64,000 nucleotides of DNA from Novosphingobium aquimarinum (GTDB taxonomy: Bacteria; Pseudomonadota; Alphaproteobacteria; Sphingomonadales; Sphingomonadaceae). The position numbers and the translations under genes are program-made. Location: NCBI RefSeq assembly GCF_009746585.1, contig NZ_WRPO01000017.1, positions 19,962 through 83,961 of the forward strand, written 5' to 3'. Shown here one piece after another: positions 25,767-34,158 of the stretch. Under the pieces are notes generated by a model that was given only the letters and a program-made list of their open reading frames with translations, did not search any database and was not told the origin of the DNA. Position 1 is the first letter of the stretch. Each line of letters opens with the position of its first letter.

Positions 25767-27011
25767 TCAGGCGACCACCTTGAGCGCGGGCCGGCTGTTC
25801 TGCGCGATCCATTCCTCGACCACCGGCGCGATTCGATTACGCCACTTGCTGCCGTTGAAGATGCCGTAGTGCCCCACGTCCTTTGCGAGGTAATAGCGCT
25901 TCTTCGCCTCGGACAGATTCTTTGCCAGGTGCAGCGAGGCGCGCGTCTGGCCGATTCCCGAAATATCGTCGTTCTCGCCCTCGATCGCGAGCAGCGCGGT
26001 GTCGCGGATCGCACCGAGATCAATCCGCTGACCGCGGTGGACGAACTGGTTCTTGGGGAGCGAATGCTTCTGGAAGACGTGCTCGATCGTCTGCAGATAG
26101 AATTCGGCCGTCATGTCGCAGACCGAACGGTACTCGTCATAGAATCCCTTGGTCGCGTCCGCGCTTTCGCCATCACCTTCGACGAGATGCTTGAACATCG
26201 CGTAGTGGCTCATGATGTGGTTGCCGAGATTCATCGAGAAGAACCCGGCGAGCTGCAGGAAGCCGGGATAGACCTTCCGGCCCGCGCCCGGATAGGACAG
26301 CGGGACCGTGGCGATCACCGAATGTTCGAACCATTCGAGCGGACGCTGCATGGCCAGATCGTTGACGCTGGTCGGCGCCTCGCGCGTGTCGATCGGGCCG
26401 CCCATCATCGTCAGCGTCGCGGGCCGGCACGGGTGCTGGTTGGCGCCCATCACCGCTGCCGCGGCGTAGGACGGCACCGAAGGCTGGCAAACCGCGAGCA
26501 TGTGGGTGCCGGGGCCGATGAATTCGAGATAGCTGATGATATAGTCGATGTAGTCGTCGAGATCGAACCGGCCGGCGTGAGTCGGGACCAGCTTCGCATC
26601 GGCCCAGTCGGTGATGTAGACGACGTTCGTTTCGAGCATCCGGGCGACGGTGCCGCGCAGCAGCGTGGCATAGTGTCCGCTCATCGGCGCGACGATCAGC
26701 AGGCTCGGCGCGTCGTCGGGCAGGCCGTCATGCGTAAAGCGCAGAAGATTGCCGAACGGCTTGTGCAGCACGATCGCTTCGGTGACGCCGTGCGTCTTGC
26801 CGCCGACGGTCACACTCTCGATGTTGAAGGCCGGCTTGCCGCGCGGCGTGGCCATGTGGGCGAACACGTCGAGCGCGGAACCGAGGACCGGGGCCAGACC
26901 GAAATAGCCGAAGGGAAGCATAGGGTTGGAAAGCAGCTGGGCGCTGACCGAGGCCATGGCGGCCGCGCTGCTCAACATGGTGCGTTGCAACTCGTAAGCG
27001 TTGTAGAGCAT
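25767..27011 (-). CDS. phaZ: Intracellular polyhydroxyalkanoate depolymerase
   Basis: A 414-residue cytoplasmic enzyme that releases hydroxyacyl units from amorphous native PHA granules. The candidate nucleophile is Cys in MLAVCQPSVPSYAA (about 170), the C-box characteristic of PhaZ intracellular depolymerases. MSGHYATLLRGTVARML (about 110-125) and a C-terminal GHYGIFNGSKWRNRIAP (with the triad His) also match the family. The start is ATG 27011, preceded by a strong AGGAGGT. TTGCCGCATTGCA on the minus strand lies 75 bases upstream (27086-27098) and resembles the motifs near the phasin promoter. It is divergent from the ABC exporter gene. Confidence 0.92.
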   Translation of the reverse strand: MLYNAYELQRTMLSSAAAMASVSAQLLSNPMLPFGYFGLAPVLGSALDVFAHMATPRGKPAFNIESVTVGGKTHGVTEAIVLHKPFGNLLRFTHDGLPDDAPSLLIVAPMSGHYATLLRGTVARMLETNVVYITDWADAKLVPTHAGRFDLDDYIDYIISYLEFIGPGTHMLAVCQPSVPSYAAAAVMGANQHPCRPATLTMMGGPIDTREAPTSVNDLAMQRPLEWFEHSVIATVPLSYPGAGRKVYPGFLQLAGFFSMNLGNHIMSHYAMFKHLVEGDGESADATKGFYDEYRSVCDMTAEFYLQTIEHVFQKHSLPKNQFVHRGQRIDLGAIRDTALLAIEGENDDISGIGQTRASLHLAKNLSEAKKRYYLAKDVGHYGIFNGSKWRNRIAPVVEEWIAQNSRPALKVVA

Positions 27012-27085
27012 GGGTTCGGGTTACCTCCTGAAACGGCTGCGGCCGCGATATTTCGCGCGCCTAAATGGGCATTAGCGCATCATTG

Positions 27086-27098
27086 TGCAATGCGGCAA
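27086..27098 (-). promoter_or_regulatory. TTGCnGCA-type motif upstream of phaZ
   Basis: Minus strand TTGCCGCATTGCA. It matches TTGCTGCAGTGCA, the minus-strand reading of the phasin promoter motif at 12068-12081, at 11 of 13 positions. A shared regulator such as PhaR would explain both; this is inference. The motif sits 75-87 bases upstream of the phaZ start, in the promoter region it shares with the ABC exporter. Confidence 0.4.
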
Positions 27099-27186
27099 AA
27101 GAGTCACCAAGCCTTATGTGTAGCCAGACAAGGCCGCGGCGGCATCGCTCTTTCGCTTTGGCGGGAGAGTCTGTAAGGCGCCTGCG

Positions 27187-29028
27187 ATGGACGCCACGAT
27201 GGCCAGCGAGACTGCCTCGAAAGAGGCGGATCACCGGGACGAAGCCGAAGCGGCGGCGCCGCCCCGGCGCAGCCTCGGCCCGCTGCGCATGGTCTACCGC
27301 GCGGCGCTGGCTTATCCCGGACGCGTCGCCACCGCGATCGCCGCGCTGATCGTCACGGCGCTGGCGACGCTGGCCATTCCCGCCGGGTTTCGCCTGATCA
27401 TCGACCGTGGCTTCGGCGAGGGCGGCAATCCTTCCGACATCGCCCGCTGGTTCGAATACCTGCTGATGATCATCGTCGTGCTGGCCGTGGGCACGGCGGT
27501 GCGCTTCTATACGGTCTCGTGGTTGGGCGAACGCGTCGTCGCCGACATCCGCCTGGCCGTGCAGCGCAATCTCCTGGGCCTGGCGCCGAGTTTCTTCGAA
27601 GAGAACAGCCCCAAGGAGATCTCCTCGCGCATGACGGCCGACACGGCCGTGGTCGAGCAGGTCGTGGGGACCACCGTCTCGGTCGCCTTGCGCAACGCGA
27701 TCATGGCGGTCGGCGGTGTCATCTATCTGTTCGCGCTGGCGCCCCAGCTCACGCTGGGACTGGTGATCGCGATCCCTTGCGTGGTCCTGCCGCTCAGCTG
27801 GTTCGGACGACGGTTGCGCAACGTCTCGCGCACCAGTCAGGACCGCGTGGCCGATATCGGCGCGATGACCACCGAAGTGCTCGCCGCACTGAAGGTCGTG
27901 CAGGCCTTCAATCAGGAACGGCGCGAGCAGGAGCGGTTTTCCGGCGCAGTCGAACGGACCTTTACCACGGCAAAGCGCCGCATCGTCATCCGCTCGGTGA
28001 TGACCGGCATGGTGATGATGCTGATCTTCGGGTCGATCACGCTATTGATGTGGCGCGGCGCGATCGGCGTGGCCGAAGGCTCCATCACCGGCGGCACGAT
28101 CGCGGCCTTCGTGGTGACCGGCGGCCTTGTCGCCGGCGCGTTCGGTTCGCTGACCGAAGTCTACGGCGATCTCGTTCGCGGCGCGGGCGCGGCCAGCCGG
28201 CTGGCCGAATTGCTGGAGGCCGACAGCACGATCACTCCTCCGGCGCGGCCGCAAGCTCTGCCGGTGCCGCCGCGCGGCCAAATCGCGTTCGAGCGCGTGA
28301 CGTTCCGCTATCCCTCGCGGCCCGAGATCGCCGCGCTGGCCGATTTCAGTCTCAAGGTCGAGCCGGGCGAAACCGTCGCGATCGTCGGCCCTTCGGGTGC
28401 GGGCAAGTCGACGCTGTTCCAGCTTGCCGAGCGGTTCTACGATCCGCAGGCCGGCACGGTGAAGATGGACGGCGTGCCGCTGGTCTCCGCCGATCCCGCC
28501 GAGATCCGCTCGCGAATCGCGCTCGTCCCGCAAGAAGGCGTGCTGTTCGCGGCAAGCGCGCGCGACAATCTGCGCTACGGCAATTGGAACGCGAGCGACG
28601 CGCAGATCTGGGAGGCCGCCCAAGCCGCCAACGCCGATCGCTTCTTGCGCGAGCTGCCGGAGGGCCTCGACACGTTTCTGGGCGAGGACGGTGCGCGGCT
28701 GTCCGGCGGCCAGCGCCAGCGCATGGCGATTGCCCGCGCCCTGCTTCGCGATGCGCCGATCCTCTTGCTCGATGAAGCCACCAGCGCGCTCGATGCGGAA
28801 AGCGAGCGACTCGTGCAGGACGCCCTCGAACGCTTGATGGAAGCACGCACCACGCTCGTGATCGCACACCGCCTCGCCACCGTGCGCAAGGCGAGCCGCA
28901 TCATCGTGCTCGATCAAGGGCGCATCGTCGAGCAAGGCACCCATGCCGACCTGAGCGCCGGCAGCGGGCTTTATGCGCGACTTGCCTCGCTGCAGTTCGA
29001 CGATCCCCGAGTCATGCCTTTCGAATGA
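27187..29028 (+). CDS. ABC exporter, fused permease and ATPase
   Basis: A 613-residue half-transporter that would dimerise. An N-terminal six-helix transmembrane domain (about 45-330) is followed by a nucleotide-binding domain (about 365-600). Walker A is GPSGAGKST (about 399-407), the signature LSGGQRQR (about 505), Walker B ILLLDEATSALD, and the switch His is in VIAHRLATV. It belongs to the MsbA/multidrug exporter type (type IV). The substrate could be lipid A-like, a lipid, or a drug; the sequence does not say. The start ATG 27187 has AAGG upstream; a second ATG in the same frame lies 12 bases on (27199). Divergent from phaZ. Confidence 0.88.
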   Translation: MDATMASETASKEADHRDEAEAAAPPRRSLGPLRMVYRAALAYPGRVATAIAALIVTALATLAIPAGFRLIIDRGFGEGGNPSDIARWFEYLLMIIVVLAVGTAVRFYTVSWLGERVVADIRLAVQRNLLGLAPSFFEENSPKEISSRMTADTAVVEQVVGTTVSVALRNAIMAVGGVIYLFALAPQLTLGLVIAIPCVVLPLSWFGRRLRNVSRTSQDRVADIGAMTTEVLAALKVVQAFNQERREQERFSGAVERTFTTAKRRIVIRSVMTGMVMMLIFGSITLLMWRGAIGVAEGSITGGTIAAFVVTGGLVAGAFGSLTEVYGDLVRGAGAASRLAELLEADSTITPPARPQALPVPPRGQIAFERVTFRYPSRPEIAALADFSLKVEPGETVAIVGPSGAGKSTLFQLAERFYDPQAGTVKMDGVPLVSADPAEIRSRIALVPQEGVLFAASARDNLRYGNWNASDAQIWEAAQAANADRFLRELPEGLDTFLGEDGARLSGGQRQRMAIARALLRDAPILLLDEATSALDAESERLVQDALERLMEARTTLVIAHRLATVRKASRIIVLDQGRIVEQGTHADLSAGSGLYARLASLQFDDPRVMPFE

Positions 29029-29137
29029 AGCGTCCGGGCGGTCGCCACCGCGTTGGTGCCGCATCGGTCTCGTTTCATTCCGCAACGCAGCAGCCGCTGC
29101 TTGACTTGTCGGCACGGCACGTCATGTCTTCGCGGCG

Positions 29138-29950
29138 ATGGACCTGACGCTCACTGCGATCCTCCTCGGCATTGTCGAGGGATTGACCGAATTCATTCCC
29201 GTATCCTCGACGGGCCACCTCATCCTCGCCTCCGAGGTGTTCGGCTACGATGCCGAGCAATGGAAGGTGTTCAACGTCGTGATCCAGCTCGGCGCGATTC
29301 TGGCGGTCGTGGTGCAGTATTGGCGCACGTTCTGGGCGGTGGGCATGGGCCTGCTCAAATGGGCGCCGATGAGCGTGCGCTTCGTACGCAACGTCCTGCT
29401 CGGGTTTCTCCCCTCGGCCATATTGGGGCTGATGCTCAAGGACTACATCGACATCATGCTCGGCAGCCCGATGGTGGTCGCCTGGGCGCTCGTGCTCGGC
29501 GGCATCGCCATTCTGGGGATCGAGAAAGTGGCCAAACCGGGGCCGATGAGCGGGGTCGGAGAACTGCCGGCGATGAAATCGCTCGGCGTCGGCCTCGCGC
29601 AGTGCCTGGCGATGGTGCCCGGGGTCAGCCGATCGGGCGCCACCATCATGGGCGCGCTGTCGATGGGGATCGATCGCCGCACGGCGGCCGAATTCAGCTT
29701 CTTTCTCGCGATCCCGACGATGCTCGGCGCGACCACGCTCGAACTGATCGACAATCGCGAAGCGCTGATGGCGGGCGCGGGACCCGTGGGCTGGGGTGAG
29801 ATCGCGATCGGTTTCGCGGTTTCGTTCGTCGTCGCGATCGTCGTCATCAAGGCGTTTGTCGCCTTCGTCAGCAAGTCGGGCTTCGGACCGTTCGCCTGGT
29901 ACCGGATCATCGCCGGTGGCCTTGCCATCGTGCTGCTGTCGATGCGCTGA
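29138..29950 (+). CDS. uppP: Undecaprenyl-diphosphatase (BacA/UppP)
   Basis: A 270-residue membrane enzyme that dephosphorylates undecaprenyl pyrophosphate, recycling the carrier for peptidoglycan and O-antigen synthesis. Conserved motifs are EGLTEFIPVSSTGHLIL (about 14-30), which holds catalytic Glu and His/Ser residues, and MVPGVSRSGATIMGALSMG (about 160-178). Eight or so hydrophobic helices fill the rest. The length is normal. Its gene lies between the ABC exporter and ppk2 in the same direction, with a 109-bp gap upstream. Confidence 0.95.
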   Translation: MDLTLTAILLGIVEGLTEFIPVSSTGHLILASEVFGYDAEQWKVFNVVIQLGAILAVVVQYWRTFWAVGMGLLKWAPMSVRFVRNVLLGFLPSAILGLMLKDYIDIMLGSPMVVAWALVLGGIAILGIEKVAKPGPMSGVGELPAMKSLGVGLAQCLAMVPGVSRSGATIMGALSMGIDRRTAAEFSFFLAIPTMLGATTLELIDNREALMAGAGPVGWGEIAIGFAVSFVVAIVVIKAFVAFVSKSGFGPFAWYRIIAGGLAIVLLSMR

Positions 29951-29989
29951 GGTTGCACACCCGTCGCCGATGGCGCACGGTTCGATGCG

Positions 29990-30760
29990 ATGAAGAAAAA
30001 GCATTACGAAGCGGCGGTCGACGAGCTGCATTGTGAACTGGTCGCGATGGCCCGCTGGGTCGTCACCAGCGGCGCGCGGGTGGTGGTGCTGTTCGAAGGA
30101 CGCGACACCGCGGGCAAAGGCGGCGTCATCAAGACCTTCTCGCATTACCTCAACCCGCGGATGTGCCGCGCCGTTGCCTTGGGCAAGCCCGACGACCGCG
30201 AGCAGGGCCAGTGGTATTTCCAGCGCTATGTCGAGCATCTGCCGACCGCGGGCGAGATCGTGCTGTTCGATCGCAGCTGGTACAACCGCGCCGGTGTCGA
30301 GAAGGTGATGGGTTTCGCCAGCGACGAGCAAGTGCAGGCGTTCCTTGCGCAGGCCCCGCAGTTCGAGCGGCAGCTGACCGACGATGGCGTGCTGCTGTTC
30401 AAGTATTGGCTGACTTGCGACCAGAAGAAGCAGGAGGAACGCTTCGCCGAACGGCTCGAGGATCCGCTCAAGCGCTGGAAGCTCTCGCCGATGGATCTGG
30501 CCGCGCGTGAGAAGTACCGCGAATACACCAAGGCGCGCGAGGCGATGCTGGCCGCGACTCACACGCCGCATGCGCCCTGGACCCTGGTCGACTTCAACGA
30601 TCAGAAGCGCGGGCGACTGACCCTGATCCGCGATTTCCTCGACCGCATCCCCGACCGGCACGTCGATCCGCCAGAGATTTGCCTGGACGATCTCGACGGA
30701 AAACCGGCGAAAGAAGAGTTCGACATCGTTCAGCCGATTCCGCCCTTCCCGCTCGATTGA
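29990..30760 (+). CDS. ppk2: Polyphosphate kinase 2
   Basis: A 256-residue cytoplasmic kinase of the PPK2 family that transfers phosphate between polyphosphate and nucleoside phosphates. The Walker A loop is LFEGRDTAGKGG (about 34-45) and the lid/Walker B block is VLFDRSWYNRAGVEKVMGF (about 92-110). RWKLSPMDLAAREKYREYTKA (about 160-180) is the conserved arginine-rich helix. The length suits a single-domain PPK2 that phosphorylates nucleoside diphosphates or monophosphates; which class needs an assay. It follows uppP by 39 bp. Confidence 0.92.
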   Translation: MKKKHYEAAVDELHCELVAMARWVVTSGARVVVLFEGRDTAGKGGVIKTFSHYLNPRMCRAVALGKPDDREQGQWYFQRYVEHLPTAGEIVLFDRSWYNRAGVEKVMGFASDEQVQAFLAQAPQFERQLTDDGVLLFKYWLTCDQKKQEERFAERLEDPLKRWKLSPMDLAAREKYREYTKAREAMLAATHTPHAPWTLVDFNDQKRGRLTLIRDFLDRIPDRHVDPPEICLDDLDGKPAKEEFDIVQPIPPFPLD

Positions 30761-30910
30761 GCCGGTCGAACGCGCGCGCGGCTTGACTTTCACCGCGCCA
30801 TGTATCAAGGGCCGCTGGCTTGAAGGGCGGCGTGCGCGTCGCCTTTATTGTATTGAACCGACGCCGGCGCCGAACGTTCGGCTCGGAACCAGATATTACA
30901 GGAACGCGCC

Positions 30911-31078
30911 ATGGCGAAGCCCGCAACCGTCAAGATCCGGCTGGTCTCGACCGCCGACACCGGTTTCTTCTACGTCACGAAGAAGAATCCCCGGAACACG
31001 ACCGAGAAAATGAACTTCCGCAAATACGATCCCGTCGTGCGCAAGCACGTCGAGTTCAAGGAAGCCAAGATCAAGTAA
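30911..31078 (+). CDS. rpmG: 50S ribosomal protein L33
   Basis: A 55-residue protein of the large ribosomal subunit near the E site. The sequence is of the C-minus (zinc-free) form: no CxxC pairs, and [34 protein letters not shown] matches the family throughout. ATG 30911 is the only reasonable start. The stop is at 31076-31078, and lolA starts 43 bp downstream. Confidence 0.97.
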   Translation: MAKPATVKIRLVSTADTGFFYVTKKNPRNTTEKMNFRKYDPVVRKHVEFKEAKIK

Positions 31079-31121
31079 GGGTTCAGTGCCGGTTCAAGGC
31101 ATGGGCCCCACAAGGAGCCCC

Positions 31122-31778
31122 ATGAACCGCATTCTGAAATCCTTCGCGAACCTGACGGGCGCGGCCGCTTTGGCCGCGCTTGCCGTTCCAGCCGTCCTTC
31201 CCGCATCCACCGCCGTTGCGGCGCCTTCGAGCGCGCAGACGCGGTTGAACGAAGCCGTCAGCGCGCTGCGCGGCATCAGCACTCTGAAGGCCGACTTCAT
31301 CCAGACCGATCGCAGCGGGCAGTCGGTGTCCGGCGTGCTCACGCTCAAGCGGCCTGGGCGTATCCGCTTCCAGTACGAAAAGAGCGTGCCGATGCTGATC
31401 GTCGGCGACGGCAAGGCGCTCACGCTGATCGATTACGAGGTCAATCAGGTCCAGCGCTGGCCGATCAGCAATTCGCCGCTCGGCGCGCTGCTCGATCCGG
31501 GCCGCGATGTCGCGAAGTTCGGCACGCTGAAGCCGACCGGCGATCCCAACGTGATCTCGGTCGAAGTGCGAGATCGCAAGCATCCCGAATACGGCGTCAT
31601 CACCCTGATCTTCACGCGCAATGCGGCTGCGCCCGGTGGGCTGGAGCTGTCGTACTGGGTGGCGCTCGATTCGCAGAACAAGCGCACCACCGTGCGGCTG
31701 ACCAATCACCGCTATGGCATCGCCGTCCCGGACTCGACATTCCGCTGGAAGGACCCGCGTCCGCGCGTTCGTCGATGA
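31122..31778 (+). CDS. lolA: Outer-membrane lipoprotein carrier LolA
   Basis: A 218-residue periplasmic chaperone that takes lipoproteins from LolCDE to the outer membrane (LolB is absent from alphaproteobacteria, so the acceptor is unclear). Residues 1-35 are a signal peptide ending near AVAAPSS. SALRGISTLKADFIQTDRSGQ, VSGVLTLKRPGRIRFQYE, and the C-terminal RLTNHRYGIAVPDSTFRWKDPRPR are the conserved blocks of the half-barrel. ATG 31122 is preceded by AAGGAG at 31112-31117. Same direction as rpmG. Confidence 0.92.
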   Translation: MNRILKSFANLTGAAALAALAVPAVLPASTAVAAPSSAQTRLNEAVSALRGISTLKADFIQTDRSGQSVSGVLTLKRPGRIRFQYEKSVPMLIVGDGKALTLIDYEVNQVQRWPISNSPLGALLDPGRDVAKFGTLKPTGDPNVISVEVRDRKHPEYGVITLIFTRNAAAPGGLELSYWVALDSQNKRTTVRLTNHRYGIAVPDSTFRWKDPRPRVRR

Positions 31779-31848
31779 CCAGAACCGGACTGGCGCGGGA
31801 CGTGGCGCCGCCGCGACAAAGTGCGACAAGTCTGACCCTATCGTTCAC

Positions 31849-31876
31849 TTGGCAGAAAGCCGGCGAGGCCTATCTA
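31849..31876 (+). promoter_or_regulatory. Promoter of the candidate sRNA
   Basis: TTGGCA (31849-31854), a 16-bp spacer, and TATCTA (31871-31876) give a sigma-70-like promoter with no coding gene directly downstream. A transcript would begin near 31883. Confidence 0.5.
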
Positions 31877-31882
31877 GGGATG

Positions 31883-32005
31883 GTCAAGACGGTCCGAGGC
31901 GGGTTTCCCCCCTGTTGCCCACGCCTCAACCAAGACTACTTGACGCAAGCGTGACGAACGCAAACGGAACCCTCGTCCCTCTGCCCCCGGGACGAGGGTT
32001 TTCCT
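31883..32005 (+). ncRNA. Candidate small RNA between lolA and xth
   Basis: About 120 nt with a promoter at 31849-31876 and a strong terminator at its end. It contains a closing helix GTCAAG (31883-31888)/CTTGAC (31939-31944) around a hairpin GAGGCG (31896-31901)/CGCCTC (31922-31927), then a 12-bp terminator stem (31968-31979 with 31989-32000) followed by TTCCTTT. There is no convincing reading frame. The sequence does not match the hallmark sequences I know for 6S, SRP or tmRNA. The terminator ends 47 bases before the xth start, so a leader function is less likely. Expression is untested. Confidence 0.5.
31968..32005 (+). terminator. Rho-independent terminator upstream of xth
   Basis: A perfect 12-bp stem AACCCTCGTCCC (31968-31979) / GGGACGAGGGTT (31989-32000) with a 9-nt loop and a TTCCTTT tail. 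It ends transcription from lolA or the candidate sRNA before xth. Confidence 0.85.
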
Positions 32006-32052
32006 TTGCGCGTGTGCTTGTCCCCGGCGGTTCCGGTGCCTAAAGCCCCGAC

Positions 32053-32844
32053 ATGGTCAGCATCGCCACCTGGAACATCAATTCGGTCCGCCTGCGCATC
32101 GATCAGGTCGCGCGGTTCCTTGCCGAGGAAGCGCCCGACGTCCTGTGCCTGCAGGAGATCAAGGTCGCCGAGCATCTCTTCCCGCACGAAGCCTTCGAGA
32201 AGATGGGCTACACCCACCGCGCGGTGCACGGGCAGAAGGGCTACCACGGCGTCGCCACGGTGAGCCGCATCCCGTTCCGCGACTTCTCGAAGCATGACTG
32301 GCAGGACAACGGCGAGGCCCGCCACATCGGCGTGGAGCTGCTGGGGCCGGGCCAAGGCATGATCCTCGAGAACGTCTACATTCCGGCGGGCGGCGACGTC
32401 GCCGATCGGGAGGTCAATCCCAAGTTCGGCCAGAAGCTCGACTTCCTCGAACGGATGACGCGCTGGGCCGAAGCGATCGAACGGCCGACGCTGATCACCG
32501 GCGATTTCAACATCGCCCCGCTCGATTGCGACGTCTACGATCACAAGGCCTTGCTGAAGGTCGTCAGTCACACGCCCATCGAGGTGGAGACGCTGCGCCG
32601 CTTTCAGGATTCGCACGGGTGGCACGATCTTGGCCGCACGTTCATTCCGGCGCCCGAACGCAATTATTCCTGGTGGTCCTACCGCAGCTACTGGCGCCAG
32701 AAGGATCAGGGACGGCGACTCGACCACATGTGGGCCTCGCCCGAGCTGGCCGCGCAGGCCACGTCGCACCGCTTCGTCGAAGCGACACGCCGCTGGGAAC
32801 AGCCGAGCGACCATATCCCGCTCGTGACCGAGTTCGCCCTCTGA
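32053..32844 (+). CDS. xth: Exodeoxyribonuclease III
   Basis: A 263-residue AP endonuclease/3'-exonuclease of the base-excision repair pathway. Family motifs are WNINSVRLRI (about 7-16, catalytic Asn), LCLQEIKV (about 32-39, metal Glu), ITGDFNIAPLDCDVY (about 154-168, Asp/Asn), and RLDHMWAS with the C-terminal catalytic Asp-His PSDHIPLV. The length fits. Its stop overlaps the start of the next frame, ribA. It follows a terminator, so it should have its own promoter in the 47-bp gap or be read by leaky termination. Confidence 0.95.
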   Translation: MVSIATWNINSVRLRIDQVARFLAEEAPDVLCLQEIKVAEHLFPHEAFEKMGYTHRAVHGQKGYHGVATVSRIPFRDFSKHDWQDNGEARHIGVELLGPGQGMILENVYIPAGGDVADREVNPKFGQKLDFLERMTRWAEAIERPTLITGDFNIAPLDCDVYDHKALLKVVSHTPIEVETLRRFQDSHGWHDLGRTFIPAPERNYSWWSYRSYWRQKDQGRRLDHMWASPELAAQATSHRFVEATRRWEQPSDHIPLVTEFAL

Positions 32845-33911
32845 GCGAGGACGCTCCGGCAGGCCGGCCGCGCCGCGCCGCGCTCGCGATCGATGCGCTG
32901 CGCCATGGCTGGCCGATCCGCGTTGCCGATGCCTTTACCGTGCTGCCTGCCGAAACCGGTTTCGCTCCGGGCGTGCGCGCCGACCGCATGCTGATTTCCG
33001 CAGCGCGCGCGGCCACGCTCAAACTCGCCAACCAGCGCGAAGCGGCGGTGCCGGAAGCCCCGGTGCTGATTCGCGCGGCCGAGCCGTTCGATCTCGAAGC
33101 CGCGCGCGCCCTCGCCGATCCCGCGCTCGATCTGACGCATCCGATGAAGGGCCCCTTCGCGGCGGAACGGCTCACGGCGCCCGAGGCAGCGCGTACCGCG
33201 ATGGAGCTGGCGCGACTTGCCGGCGTGCTGCCCGCCTTTCTGTTCGATCCGGTGCTCGACGAGGACATCCAGCTCGTCGATCCCGCCGACCTCGACGCGT
33301 GGAAGGATGCAGGCCGCCTCAAGATCGCCACGAGGGCCCGCCTGCCCGTTGCCGCCAGCCCCGACGCCGAGATCGTCGCCTTCCGTTCGGTCGACGATCT
33401 GCGCGAGCATGTCGCGCTGGTGATCGGGCGCCAGACCGGCGATGTCGTGCCGCTGGTGCGCCTCCATTCCGAATGCCTGACGGGCGACATCCTCGGCAGC
33501 CTCAAGTGCGACTGCGGGCCGCAACTCGACGCGGCGTTGCGGGCTATGGCAGCGGAAGCAGAGCAAGGCGGCTGGGGCGTGCTGCTCTATATGCGGCAGG
33601 AAGGACGCGGCATCGGCCTGGTCAACAAGCTGCGCGCCTATCGCCTGCAGGACCAGGGCTTCGACACCGTGGATGCCAACAACCGCCTGGGCCTGCCCAC
33701 CGAGGCGCGCGATTTCCCGGTCGCGGCCCGCATGCTCGACTTGCTGGGCGTCTCGCGCATCCGGCTGATGACCAACAATCCCGCCAAGGTCAGCGCGCTC
33801 GAAACCGAAGGCGTCACGGTGACCGAACGCGTTCCCCACGCGCTGCCGCCCAACCCGCACAACGAACGTTACCTTTCGACCAAGCGCGACCGAACCGGCC
33901 ACTTGCTCTGA
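32841..33911 (+). CDS. ribA: GTP cyclohydrolase II with N-terminal extension
   Basis: A roughly 356-residue enzyme that opens the imidazole ring of GTP, the first committed step of riboflavin synthesis. The zinc site is HSECLTGDILGSLKCDCG (C-x10-C-x-C) near residues 210-230, and MRQEGRGIGLVNKLRAYRLQD and LMTNNPAKV are catalytic and substrate blocks. The N-terminal 180 residues resemble the accessory domain found in alphaproteobacterial RibA proteins. No ATG or GTG sits where the protein should begin: CTG 32841, overlapping the xth TGA (CTGA), fits best. The frame is open upstream inside xth. The start is therefore unresolved. Confidence 0.85.
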   Translation: MSEDAPAGRPRRAALAIDALRHGWPIRVADAFTVLPAETGFAPGVRADRMLISAARAATLKLANQREAAVPEAPVLIRAAEPFDLEAARALADPALDLTHPMKGPFAAERLTAPEAARTAMELARLAGVLPAFLFDPVLDEDIQLVDPADLDAWKDAGRLKIATRARLPVAASPDAEIVAFRSVDDLREHVALVIGRQTGDVVPLVRLHSECLTGDILGSLKCDCGPQLDAALRAMAAEAEQGGWGVLLYMRQEGRGIGLVNKLRAYRLQDQGFDTVDANNRLGLPTEARDFPVAARMLDLLGVSRIRLMTNNPAKVSALETEGVTVTERVPHALPPNPHNERYLSTKRDRTGHLL

Positions 33912-33997
33912 GGGAGTCGGTTTCGCGGTAAACTGTCAGCGGGCGGACGGAACCCCGTGACTGGCGTCATGCGCCCCGCCGCGATCCCGACGCGGGC

Positions 33998-34029
33998 GGC
34001 CGCTTTCGTGAAAGCGCCCGAAAGCGGCC
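33998..34029 (+). terminator. Hairpin after ribA, possible terminator
   Basis: A perfect 11-bp stem, GGCCGCTTTCG (33998-34008) and CGAAAGCGGCC (34019-34029), with a 10-nt loop. It is followed by CTTTCC, not a true T-run, so it may terminate or simply be structured. Confidence 0.5.
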
Positions 34030-34158
34030 CTTTCCGGACACGACAACATTTCGGACATTCCAAGCATACCTCGGTCCCAATTGCGGTCATTGAGTTGATA
34101 GCTTTGTCGGCTATCAGAAGGTCCGAACTACGCTATTGAATGACCCGGATTTCGAACG

